DNA of 64,000 nt from assembly GCF_000003815.2 (NCBI RefSeq), contig NC_049984.1, positions 4,974,491-5,038,490 on the forward strand, read 5' to 3'. Shown one piece after another: positions 43,681 to 55,500 of the stretch. Both the position numbers and the translations under genes were made by a program. The notes under the pieces are model-generated. The model searched no databases. It worked only from the letters and a program-made list of their open reading frames with translations, and was not told the origin of the DNA. How positions within the stretch are numbered: the first letter of the stretch is position 1; every line of letters starts with the position of its first letter. The stretch is from Branchiostoma floridae (Eukaryota; Chordata; Leptocardii; Amphioxiformes; Branchiostomatidae).

Positions 43681-46600
43681 ACCTACACACGAGCCATCGT
43701 CCGCGAGATTCCGAACTCCATTCGGGATCACTCGGAGGCGTTCGTAGACCGCGAAGAGGAAGGCCTTCCAATGCCCCAGCAGATCAACCTAGCGAGAGCG
43801 CGCCGAGAGCACGAGCTGTACACGCAGACCCTGCGGGACCTGGGGCTGGACGTGACCGTGGTGCCGGCGGACGAGTCCACCCCCGACTGTACCTTCGTGG
43901 AGGACACCTGCATCGTGGTCGGCAACAAGGCCCTGCTGACCCGCCCGTTGCGCGAAGGACGAAGGAATGAGGTAAACCCTAATTAAATAACGTTACGTTT
44001 CATAATACACCTTTTACATGCGGCGGGCATGATACATGTAGATCGAATTCGAGGTCAATGTAGCAAACAAATGATCTGTCCACAATTATTAGCAGTTCAA
44101 CTAATGATAGCATGGAAATTAGAAAATCGACCAATGGCTGCATGTGCATCAAATATATCTTTTTTGTTTTTATTTTGTATCCCTGAAGGAACTATGGGAA
44201 CTATCAGTCCAGGCTACTTTAAATTGCTACATCTTAACAAAAAGCCACCTCTTAGTTCCGACGGCGCATGCATTGTGATCAAAGATCAAAGTATTGAAAG
44301 GGTCAAATAAATGAAACTGGAACGGGAATATTTGCAAGCATATATGTATTAAGGTCTTAATTTCCAGGTCATTGACATTATTTGTTTGGAGAAAAGGTAA
44401 AAGAAACAGAGCAAAAACGATATGTTATATATCTTAATACGTTTAATTTATACTAGATAAAATTATGACATTTCTTTAGATATCAAGTTCTCTATCATGC
44501 ACCACTCTAGTCCCCTCTAATACTGTTTAATACTGATGTATATGCGCCAAATAGAAATTACTCAAGAAACTGGATATAATTTTGGAAACGGTCAGACGTT
44601 TCAGATTTTTATATCCTAAACTATAAACTGATATGCAATAGGTACGGAGACATTTTTGCTGGTGCATAGCACCAGCTCTGAGACAGGAGAAGCGGGTCTT
44701 TGGATGGATGGATGGATGGATGGATGGATGCATGCATGGATCGGTCACTTTAACCAAATAACCCTTCTATACGTGTTATTGCGTAATTGAGCCACCATGG
44801 CCGAGTGGTCTAAAGCACGGTACCTATCTTCCGTAGATTGTAGGTTCGATCCCCACTTGCTATTTTTTTTTCTTTGTTAGGCCACGTTGATTTGATTATA
44901 TGGATGACATCCGCGCTCGCACCAATTTTCGGCCATTTCCAAAAAAAAAAAAAGTTTTTGACCGCACAATAAATTGTGCGGTCGAAAACAGATAAACAGA
45001 AACAGATAACTAAACAGAAAACAGATAACTAATGCCATAGAATGCCAAAATGAATATAAAGTCAAAGAATAAGATGTGAAAGGACAGAAAGAAAAAAATC
45101 TATTTTTAGTTGGGGGAGGTACCAATACAGAAAATTCAGGTCCAGATGATCATTTCCAGGTCCGGACATGAACCTGGACCTGACTGTCTGTGGAAACTTG
45201 AGAACTGGCAATACTCAAAACAATGGTAATTGGTCAATTTTGCTACAAAGGAATCTGTTTGGTGGATTATTGGACTCCCACTTCATTTCAAAATCCCATC
45301 TCCATGTAATAAAGGCTAGCTGTCTCTGTACCTTTGACTGTAGAACCTCGGTGCAATTGACAATAAACTCTACTTGACTTCGCTCTTGTTGTCTTCTTGG
45401 CCCCCCGGTTAAACCCCAGATGGCTGCTGACATAGTGTGTCCATTTTATAATTGGCGAAACCTGTTCCTCTGTTATTTTTTTCAGGTCTGTTTGTTTCGG
45501 ATTGGTCCAAGAAGAAAAAAATGTTTTGCACCCGTATGATGTACTGGCCGGTCCCTACACCTAACTGTTGGTATACCATACTGTGTGTGTTTAGTCCTAT
45601 GTTCAACCTTCCTGGCCACTTTGATTTCATACTGAAGACAACTTTTTTTTTTGGCCAAACTTTTTTTTTATTCGCTCGCTCGCATCAGTTTTGGAGTTCC
45701 CGGAGGATGTCATCCATATAATCAAATCAACATGGCCTTAGACAAATCTCATGTAGTGTTTTTTTAATAGAAGAAAGACCAATTCAGTAATTCGATGTTT
45801 AAAACCTCTTTTTTCGTGTGATTTTGTTTAACATCCAGGCTTTTTCCAAAATACGCACCAGCCAGCTTTTTTCAGAAGCTTTCTTGTTTATGCTGATATT
45901 TATATTTATTTCTCTGCCTTTGAAAGATCGATTCTATGGAAAGCGTACTGACCGAGCTCGGATTGGAGGTACACAGGATTCTTGACAAAAAAGCAACTTT
46001 GGAGGGCGGAGACGTTGTGTTTACCGGTTCGTTATCGAGTTTAATTATTTTTGTTGTTTTATCACGATTTATTTATTTATTGATCTTTTAGGGTGGTCCC
46101 TTCAGTCTAGTAGACTGATTTCTAAATAGCATGGATAATGGAAATAAAGCCGGATTGTCAGCCGTTGTGAATTCCTATGTTGTGTGCATGCATATAAGAC
46201 TATTACCGGTCTTGTTGCAAGTTTGGGGGATAGCAAACCTGTATTGTTTTATACCAACGATCCATAGGCGTCACCATATTGACTTGTGACGTCATGAATC
46301 GGCCATCTTATCTTGAAAGCACATTGGTGTTGGTAGAATTTACTCTGGATCAAAGAAGCAGTCACATCAAAGAGTCGGTGAATTGCTCATTCCTTGACAA
46401 ATACTGAAGCTAGAAAGTTTAAAATTCGGTTAAAATTTTTGTGTTTGAAATAACGGTTCAATTTTGATCTTATTGCTCTTCAGGACACGAGTTCTTCGTC
46501 GGCGATTCCAAGGTTTCCAACACTAGAGGTCACGAGATCCTGGCAGAGACCTTCCCGGAGTACCCCGTGCACCCTGTCCCGCTGGCCCCGCCCGAGTTCC

Positions 46601-49600
46601 ACCTGAAGGGAGTCATCTGCATGGCGGCACCGGGAGTCATGGCTGTAGCAGAGAGCGAATGGGGCACAATCGCTTGGAAGGTTCGCATTCTATTCTATAT
46701 TCTATTCTATTCTATTCTATTCTATTCTATTCCATTCCATTCCATTCCATTCCATTCTATTCTATTAGTATTCTATTCTACTAGTATTCTATTCTACTAG
46801 TATTCTATTCTACTTTGTTCTATAGAACAGAAAGCGAATGGGGCACAATGACTTTCTAATAGGTGCCAGGCAGCTAGATAGTCCTTTAGATATTGCTTTG
46901 CGAGTGGACCACCGGCCGGTCAGTTCACCCCTATGCCAATTAACTCCTACCAGGCTTTTATTCCCAACTTGGCCAAGTCCCCCTATTACTATTCGGTCAG
47001 GCCTGAGTCTGGTAGAGACTGAGATCTGAAATGAGAGGATGCTGTTGCCTTGCCGATCCTTAGCAAAAAAATCCGGGTTAGACTTAATTCCTTGAAATGA
47101 TCATATTTCAGAGCGTGCAGGAACAAGGCAAGGTCAAGTATGAACCTCTGTGGGTCCCTGAAGATGACGACACTGAATTCCATACATGTGACGTCATCTA
47201 TTTCAACGGAAACCTGATCCACTGTACGAGTGAATACGGACCCAAAAGTGTGAAGGTTTGTTGATTCAATTCCTCTTAGTTATAACGCTAGTTCACCTTT
47301 ATCCGTTATTTAAACAAGAAATCTTTTTAAAAAAGCTGTGCCTTGCCGCGTATTTTATGTTATTTTGGTAAGTTAGACTAGATTCTACGCTTAAAAATCC
47401 CGAGTTCCACATGTCGCCCCCCTCCCCCCTCATTGTCATAATTTATGTCAGATGAATTATTGGCACATTAAACAGGTTTTGTAAAACTTTTTGACCCACA
47501 ATGAATATGCATTATTTTTTATTACAAACTAAGTTCCTTCTGATGCAATTTGTGATATATATTTATATAAACATGGTGAGTTAAAGCGTAGATTTATTAC
47601 GCTGGACCACATACAGTAACATGCGTCTAGAAGAACGTTTTAATACTCGCCTGGAATGTACCATTGTCTAACTAAGCCATGAAACTCGGCCGCGATTAGC
47701 CGCGAGTGAGCGTGGTCCAGTGGATTGGCTTGCCTCCCTAATGTTTGTGTACCCTTAGGGGTCAACTACATATGAGTATGGTCATTGTATCGAATGGTCA
47801 TTACTAATTTTGAACTGTCACCTTCCAGCAAAAAGAAGGGCCTTTGGAAGGGGCTTTGGAAGGGCTGGGTTAACAGGTCCGTCCATCCATGGAACCATGG
47901 AAGAAAGCTGGCAAAAAACATGCTATTTATGGATATAGAGTCGACGGACGGAAAGATTTCAAACTGCAATATTTTCAAAATATTGCAATTTCAAACTGCA
48001 ATACATGTATTTTCAAAATACAACATGTATCGCAATTTGAAGCTAACATCTATTATCATAATACCGGTACGTTTACGACGATTTCTCTAGCCATACTGAT
48101 TTGACAAATTGTCAACGCATCATTTTCTCCAGTTACATGTTGCTGTTATAGCTTACCCTTGCCACTTCTTCTGTGTAACTTTACTGCCACTCTTGTCCTG
48201 CTAAAAGCGTAATATTGTAATTGTAACACGCCGCGGAATTACACGGCGAACGGGCGCGTGGTTGGGAGGGGGTAAAAAATACCGGTAGGAAGAAACACGG
48301 CACAATTAACTGCCGCTATGTACATTTATACATCCTCTGATGTTCCTTCCTTTTCTGTCAGTAAATGCATAAAACATAAACCTGCATGAGCATACAAAAT
48401 GTCATGAGAAAACGGACGTATACTGTCAAGAATTTTCATTTAACTCCTGTCCGTCACAACTGCTATGACGTAACACTTCACTGCTAGCGTAGATATAAAA
48501 ATGGCGGGAAAATGGCTGCGTACGTTCAATTTTGCCCATTCAATCGTAGATCCGGGCTATTATGCAACGGTTCTTCACACTTTTACATGAGTTGTAGGTC
48601 ACCAACAGAAATTCAAGATTGTTGTTGAATCATGTTCGTCTTGTGCCGTGAGCATGTTTAATTATGATCTATAAATTTGGCAATGAATGTGACAGTGTGT
48701 TCGTCCCACGACGAGCTGCCTACCCCGAAAAAGATACTGAAAACTTTTGGCCTTGTTGTCTTCGAATGCATTGTTATCGATGCTTTGTAAATGATGTATT
48801 GGACACCTAGATGTCTGAAGTGTGCACAGCTCAGAAATAACTATTGTTGCATGTGTAGATCTCTTTAAGTTCCACTATTCTTAATCTACCGGTATAAGTC
48901 TTACTACCGGTATTATGCCAATGCATGTTACCACCAGTCGACTCGGTATCCCTAAATACCCCTTTGCAATACAACGTAAATAGGATATCCAACGGATAAA
49001 GGTCAACTAGCGTTATAAAAAATATGTTAAGCATGGGTTAACTTTCCTCGTTCTAGTATAAAATATATAGTTTCATCCACTTTCCATATCAATGAAGCTG
49101 ACCGGTGTCAGCTACCATGTTGGTGTCCCTGATTTGCATTTTAGTGCACCGTAGATTCATAAGCACGCTTATGGTTGTCAAATTCCGACTTACTTCTACA
49201 TGATTTGTAAATTATGTTTTGTATTTATTATTTCTTTTGATCATTTGTAATATAACTTCTATTTCATTAGTATACTTCACGTTATGATTTCAACTTATGT
49301 TATATGTTTTTTCGTTCAATTTAATTCCGTTGCAGTCTTTGAACGGGGCTGTTTTTTGGGGGGAGGGGGTTGGTTCGAGATTTTCAACGTTGGCTAGGTT
49401 CTCTTGTGCCGGGAAAGGGAGTTAGCCAAGGAAGGGAGTTTGGGGGCCAAACTCACTTTGACAAATGACTCAATGCATCTAGTAACTTGATACATTCTAA
49501 ATGCATATTTTGTTACCTATTGCAGAGGTTTAAGAAAAGGTTTCCGGACCTTAACCGAGTGGAGGTGGGCTTTGACGAGCTGGAGAAAGTGGATGCTGGG

Positions 49601-49627
49601 TTGACTTGTTGCTCCGTCCTGTTTTAA
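43663..49627 (+). CDS. DDAH: Dimethylarginine dimethylaminohydrolase, copy B
   Basis: Five exons join in frame: 43663-43971 (ATG), 45927-46026, 46484-46680, 47112-47255 and 49526-49627 (TAA), giving 283 residues. Exon phases are the same as in copy A and exons 2, 3 and 5 are the same length. Family blocks are NFGTYTRAIVREIPNSI, VPADESTPDCTFVEDTC, ATLEGGDVVFTG, HEFFVGDSKVS, the catalytic-His segment FHLKGVICMAAPG and the catalytic-Cys end LTCCSVLF. The role is hydrolysis of methylated arginines. Copies A and B face away from each other, a head-to-head (5'-to-5') arrangement left by an inverted duplication, with the orphan fragment between them. Exon 1 and exon 3 each have a junction copy in neighbouring non-coding sequence. 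The exon 3 donor is AAG/GTTCGC, which is weak but has G at position +5; the exon 2 donor has the same form in all three copies. Confidence 0.95.
44559..44610. repeat. Dispersed repeat with AACGGTCAGACGTTTCA
   Basis: ACTCAAGAAACTGGATATAA followed by TTTTGGAAACGGTCAGACG recurs at 32955-33000 and, with GGTGGTATCCACTATC continuing, at 63212-63290. Three copies in one window mark a dispersed element whose class I cannot fix. Confidence 0.6.
44702..44738. repeat. (GGAT)n microsatellite
   Basis: Seven or eight tandem GGAT units ending in GCATGCAT, in DDAH-B intron 1. Confidence 0.9.
44792..44868 (+). repeat. tRNA-derived SINE head
   Basis: CCATGGCCGAGTGGTCTAAA resembles a tRNA Leu/Ser-type A box and GTAGGTTCGATCCCCACT a B box, at tRNA-like spacing. 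The ends do not pair as an acceptor stem, so this is a SINE head rather than a functional tRNA gene. Confidence 0.65.
44877..45740. mobile_element. 864-bp MITE of the TTAGGCCA family
   Basis: TTAGGCCACGTTGATTTGAT with TATATGGATGACATC at the left is mirrored exactly in type at the right (GATGTCATCCATATAATC, then AAATCAACATGGCCTTA). No transposase frame. It sits in DDAH-B intron 1. Confidence 0.85.
46687..46823. repeat. (TTCTA)/(TTCCA)n microsatellite after DDAH-B exon 3
   Basis: Tandem ATTCT and ATTCC pentamers, later broken by ACTAG units, beginning six bases after the exon 3 donor. It is the counterpart of the tract at 41079-41190. Confidence 0.92.
46828..46849 (+). repeat. Duplicate of a DDAH-B exon 3 segment
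   Basis: Twenty-two bases (CAGAAAGCGAATGGGGCACA then AT) match 46649-46670 of exon 3 with one change. The copy lies just beyond the microsatellite, in the intron. Confidence 0.75.
47256..49525 (+). other. DDAH-B intron 4 (2.3 kb)
   Basis: No gene is visible. At 47958-48045 there is a nested inverted repeat built from TTTCAAACTGCAATA and TATTTTCAAAATA. At 49370-49445 a module (GTTGGCTAGGTTCTCTTGTG, GGGAAAGGGAGTT) recurs at 54265-54330 and 24065-24110, marking a dispersed repeat. Confidence 0.5.
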
Positions 49628-50052
49628 AGATGAAACAACTGAGCCGACACTGATGAATCATCAGCAACCTGGTCGTCATATTCTTATTCTGTTGTTTATT
49701 TGTTTCGCTTTTCACTGATCATACATCTTTTTGTATTATTATAACATATATGTAAGTTCTTTTCTTTGTTATTTCTGATTTGATTGATCATACATCTTGT
49801 GTAAGCATAGAGGAGGAGGGCACAGCATAAACTGTTAAGGTTTTCCCCTCCTCCTGCACCTGTTTTATGTTTGATTCTTTTCTGTATTTATTATCATTTT
49901 GTATGTGCAAAATAAATAAACAAACAAAATACTTTTAAAACAACAACAATAAGTACATGATAATGAATGTATAAAACATGAACAGTGCAAGGGAGGCAGA
50001 AAGCTTCTGCTCATGAAATGCCTTTGTATACTATATTATTACAATTCATATA

Positions 50053-50500
50053 AATTAAACAAAAGAAATAAGTATGGATAATAAATAACGGAACCAATGG
50101 CATGAAAACATATTACACAAAATAATTAACAGTAACTTGGGAAATAATAAATGGAAATAAGTATAAATTGAAGGTTACCAGTAGTAAACAAATTAAACAA
50201 AAGAAATCAGTATGGATAAGAAATAACGGAACCAATGTAATGAAAAACATATTACACAAAATAATAAAAATAACCTAGGAAATAATAAATGGAGATAAGT
50301 ATAAATTGACGGTTACCAGTAGTAAACAAGGAAGTATACAAATTAAACAAAAGAAATCAGTTTGGACAATGCATGACAGAACCAATAGAATGAAAACACA
50401 TTGCACTGGATACAGTAATCAACCATAACTTAGGTAATAATAAATGGATATAGAAAAATTGAAAGTTACCAGAATGAAACAAGGAAGTGTAAAACTATTT
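50053..50500. repeat. Three tandem units of about 145 bp downstream of DDAH-B
   Basis: Units start at 50053, 50191 and 50341 with AATTAAACAAAAGAAAT(A/C)AG, then CGGAACCAAT and ATAATAAATGGA(A/G)ATAAG, then a GTTACCAGTAGTAAACAA spacer. Spacing is 138 and 150 bases. No coding content. Confidence 0.85.
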
Positions 50501-51054
50501 TTCGAACCATTGGAACGACCCCAAGATATCAAACTTGATATTGAAATGCATTAAAGTGATTCGTCACATAACCTGGCTGTTACTTGTTCTTTCGTAAGTT
50601 AACCACATGTTACATATAGTCATGCATGCTTTCACACTAACATTCATACAATAAAAAGACAACAATATTTTCACGAGAGTCAAAATATATTTATGTACGC
50701 TCAAGAAAATCTTTCGTATGTTAAGAGACGCCGATAGTCTTACCTTCGAATAAACAGAGTGAGCCTCATTTACTCATTTCTCTCATTAGCTGCAGTCTTT
50801 ACAAAAATCGCAAGATGTCGTTCATGCACCACGGTAGTGAAATGCTCTCCAATATGGGTGATGGCACACGCATTTATTCGGATAGAACGGATAGGTAAGA
50901 TTTCAAGCATCATTCAAAACAGCATATTTACAATTAGGCCATGATAAATCGACTGTATGTATGGCATCTGTCCGTGCGCGCATCGAATTTCGTGTTGAGT
51001 GGGGAGTACACGACGTATGGATCTGCAGTGGTGCGCAACGGTCTTTTCACACTG

Positions 51055-51370
51055 TAAATGACAATGATCTTTGTTGCATATTCTTGCCCAACATGGGCTA
51101 AATGCATTGGGTTGGATAACTTAAGTATACGTGAAACATGTTACATCTTATATCATCTAAAATCTACATAGTCTCTTCTCTCTTTTTGAAACTTGTGTGA
51201 ACAAATTTACAAATCTTTTCAAGTGCGTTGTATTTATTAGTCAACATAATGCAGTTGAACATTTCATCCTTGCTTAAACACTCATATTCATTATTTAGTT
51301 TTAGTGTATTGTCCTGAAGATTTATGTAGGAAAAGTCTTGTAGGAACTGGTCCCTGACATGCTCCAACAG
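51055..51370 (-). mobile_element. Truncated LINE 3' end, minus strand
   Basis: The minus-strand frame 51164-51367 (EHVRDQFLQDFSYINLQDN, MFNCIMLTNKYNALEKIC, FVHTSFKKREETM) resembles the last part of LINE reverse transcriptases. The tail AATGATCTTTGTTGCATATT with CTTGCCCAACATGGGC is shared in form with 57905-57960 and 63308-63350. Confidence 0.6.
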
Positions 51371-51499
51371 ATAGTGATTGGTAGCTTAATTTATTTGAAT
51401 GATGAACGTCAATGTCAGCACAGATCATACGGTAATAATTAGATCCTGTTTTAATTTTGTAGCACATGCACTTGGGATGCCAAAATTACCGTTTACCAG

Positions 51500-52520
51500 T
51501 GAAACAACCATCTGACGTGTGCACACAAGCACCTGTACAGAGCGAACACCCAGCAAGCATCCCCAAAACCAATGAGCCGTTGCTTTAATAGTTACGGATT
51601 AACAATTTTATCACATATGTGCAGTGACAAGATAATACCTTCAAAATGCTACACACAATACCAGACTTAAAGCCTCCACCTTCTTACCAAACCTTGCCTG
51701 TTTGGGGATGGCATCACCAAAACAAAACACAGGAAAGTTCACCAATGACACAAAATAAATAGCCAACTGCAGTATCAAGACTAACCACTAAAATGACCAA
51801 AATAAAATACCGATAAACACCCAAAGCACAACATCTAATTTGACCATTGGTACAAAAGTCAGCGAATGCATTGATGACAAAAAGTACATGTATCAATCAC
51901 ATGGCAACATGAACCCTAATCCAGCCATGGCTGTACTAACAACCAAGCAGATGTTGGTTGGAAAAACAAGCAGAAATTACAACAAAACTGCCTCAAAATT
52001 TCAGTGCAAACAGCTAGAAGCCCACAACTATCACCGCTACGAACTTGCAACACCACTGACCCATACCATCGCAATCGCACGCTTTGTCCTGATCATATAG
52101 CGCCAAAAGCCCCCCCCCCCACCCACACACACACACACGCGCGCAAAAAAAAAACCTGCAAATTCAAGTTCCCTCCAGGACGCCCAAAATCCAACCTGAC
52201 CGCCACGACAAAGCCATCAGCCCATGTACCAAATATCAACGCATTTACCCTCGCACACAAAAGAATGGGTAACCTGCAGCATCATAACGTAGCAATCGCA
52301 CGTTTCGTTCTGGAGATAGCGTCGAAAACGCCCCCAAATCACACACAAAAGGCAACACGTAGTGTCAAGTTCAAACACCAGGAGACCCAAAATCAACCCT
52401 GACCGTCAAGCTACCACCGACAACCTTTGTGCCAAATTTCATTGCAATCGCACATTCTTTCTGGAGATATATCCCCACGACCAACGCACACACTCTCATG
52501 CTACCGAAAACTATATCTGC
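51500..52520. repeat. Low-similarity repetitive region downstream of the GPCR
   Basis: A module of the form CATTGCAATCGCAC, then (G/C)TTTCGTTCTGGAGATA, occurs about three times (near 52068, 52290 and 52440) with C- and A-rich tracts between. No gene is visible. It resembles the arrays inside the 59.5-62.9 kb element only in general style. Confidence 0.4.
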
Positions 52521-52573
52521 TTTTCATGCAAGTAAAAGCACTGCCACTGGTAGCAAGACAGAATGTTTGACTG

Positions 52574-55500
52574 TTAGTTCACAGGAGCTCCTGGCTGGAA
52601 CGGCAGCTGCCGCTTGCAGCGAATGAGGGCCTTAAAAGCACGCCTGAACAAAGGCAGCTTCCATGCGTACAGGAAAGGGTTCAGGACATAGTTCAAGCGG
52701 TACAGCATGAACGACACTACTATCACTGCATTTGGCAAGAAATCTTCGTGCACGTTGATACTATGCAACAGCACATCCGGAGCCGAGCACACCGTGAATG
52801 CACAGAAGGTGATGAACATGTGTTTGGTTCGTTCGATCACCCTTTTTGACACGTACTGCGCAGGGTTGGCGAGGTTCAGATTCGCTGCGGTTGCCACCAC
52901 AGAATCTTTCACGAAGAAGTAGATTTTCAGATAGATACCGAGAACTACGCAGAGCACAAGCCAGTAGGATAGACCATAGATGTTGGAGATGTAGTGCGGA
53001 CTGGAAGGACTGGAGCTCATTATGCCACAGATGTGGTTATTTTGGGTCCAACCGAATTCACCATAGCCTAGAAGCCCCGGAACCACCAAGAAACAACTCA
53101 CAACGCACGACAACAGAACCCAGAAGAACGACTTGAGAGGGCTAAACAGTTTCGTGTACGTGTCTACTGACTTGGTGATGAGCACGCATCTGTTGAAGGC
53201 GATCAGGGCCATAGAAAACAGCGAGACGTAGATACTGAAGAAGAACAAGGCGCCTAGTACGGGACACATGGTGTGTCCGAGAGCAGGGGCACCGATGATT
53301 AAGGAGGCCATGCCTACGGGATACTGAAAACCGGTGATGATGATGTCACTGATGCTGATGCTCAGGATGAAGGTGTTCGCCGATGTCCGTATCTGTGGAA
53401 ACAATAAGAAGTTTATTTGCAAGTTCGTGTCCGAGGGCTAATTGCAAGTACATGGTATACATGTACACATAGTGACAATGGACAGTCATAAACAATATTC
53501 TAATCTAATACTAGTGTTGGCTATTTCTAAACAGGTTGGGTTTGACTTCTTTTTTGGAAGCAGAGGGAGACGAAAAGCCCCACATTTTCTAAAATATGTG
53601 GGTTCTGCGATTTCAAGAGAAAAGTGGCTTTCTGTTCGTCTGTCAATGTGAGGAAGTTGGGATAAGTCTTTGTGACTTCTCTAAACAGAGTGATTCTTTC
53701 GGTTTTGTTGAATGAACATTTAGAAATGAAAACAATACACTTCTCAGATGACCATCCATGGATCATTGAGCAAAACCACCTCCCAGGAATGTACAAATGA
53801 ACGATTAGATGATAAACGTCATGTGGGACCGCGTGGCGCAATCGTCAGCACGTTTGACTCAGGTCCAGAAGGTCCTGAGTTCAAACCCCGACGTGTCACC
53901 GGTCTTGTGCCCTTGGGAAAGGCACTTTACACAACTTTCCTATATAGGCTACAAAAGTCTTCAGCAAATTGCAGTTGGTAGCCTCAAAAACGACAGAAAA
54001 GAAAGAACGACAATTTGTAACGTTATGTGTACGGTATGACAAGTCCACGGCGGGGACAGTAAAAACAAAGAGTCATGCTAACTAAATATGAGGGAACTGT
54101 GATCAAATGTCTTCAAACAGCATTCTCCTACGCAAATCCAAGTCCGTGGTGCGGTGGGTTCTGTAACGTGCTCAAGGTGTGATTCTCCTCAACCACGGGT
54201 CTTATCTAGACTCCGTTGCAGTCTTCGAGCGGGGCTGGTTTTTATTGGGGGGGGGGGGGGTGCGATGTTTAACGTTGGCTAGGTTCTCTTGTACCGGGAA
54301 AGGGAGTATGCTGTGAAAGGGTCGGGAGTTTGCCGTGATAGCGAGGTTTGCCCCGTCCCCTGTGTAATAAGTGTACGATTCTCGGGAATCTTTCGGTGGA
54401 GTCAGATTTTTATTACAGCAAACTAATACTGATTTCAACAGAAACTCGATGGCCTACCGCCTATGGTTCAATAGTGGGGAAAACCTACCTGTCTGTAAGC
54501 GCAGAAGGCCAAGATGACCAGACCGTTGCCAACGATGCCCACGACGCTGTAGATGCCCATCACCGTAGAGCTGATTGCCACTGCATACACTGGCAAAGTT
54601 CTGTTCTCAGGGCCGGATAGGGCTGGGTCGGCAGAGGCAAGTGATGAGTTACCTGCAAGAGGAGATCAAAATACGGAGCTCAAGTGAGCACAAGATCACG
54701 AGAACCACGTGAGAGTAATATTTTGCGATTCCGCGCGGCTTTACACAACATCGTATACACCTTTCTCACGCGGCGGCCATGATAGATCGAAGAAGAGGTC
54801 AATGAGGCAAACAGACAAAACTTATTTCTAAAATCAGGTCCCATTTAGTTTTCCCCCAAACCACACAAATTTTCATGATATAAGATAGAATAATAAATAT
54901 TACAAGAAGTGTTATGCACTGAAAGATGTAGCAATTTTAAGTAGTGTAGACTGACCCCATAGTCCCTTAAGAAATGCAAAATAAAAACATAGTAATGCAA
55001 ATTTTTAACGAATTTGCAGCCATTCACTTATTGGTCGATTTCCTAATTGGCAGGCTACCATTGGTCGAACTGCTAATTATGATGGACAGCCTTTTGTTTG
55101 CCACATTGAACTCGTTTTAGATCTATCATGGCCGCCGCGTGAGAAAGGTGTATACTGTACATTGACTTTACATTACAGTCAAAACTGTATTAGGGGCCAC
55201 CTCTACAGAGGGGCCACCTGTCCATAGTGGCCACTTTTTGTCGGTCCCTTGGGTATTTTATCTACAAGTTGCAACCTCTATACAGAGGCCACCTGTCTAT
55301 AGTGGCCAAATTTGTCCGGTCCCTTGAGTGGCCGCTATAGACAGGTTTGACTGTATTTGTCGTTCATACGTATCTCAAAGTATGCCAGGCAGGTATAGAT
55401 GTACTACTAAACCAGGGTTTGTCAACCATCCTTAAACAGAGACGGGCCGCAAACTAGAGTCGCAAACTTCTAGCTAAGCGACCTTCGACCCGTTAACCGC

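Noticed and set aside
44792-44868. Functional tRNA gene
   Set aside because: A and B boxes are present but the acceptor stem does not pair and the element continues into repeat sequence.
52574-53392. Opsin
   Set aside because: The position six residues before NPxxY holds Arg, not the retinal-binding Lys, and the wider sequence fits melatonin/Tre1-like receptors better.
53824-53900. Functional tRNA-Trp gene
   Set aside because: The head is tRNA-like, but the ends do not pair and it continues into a SINE body seen elsewhere in the window.
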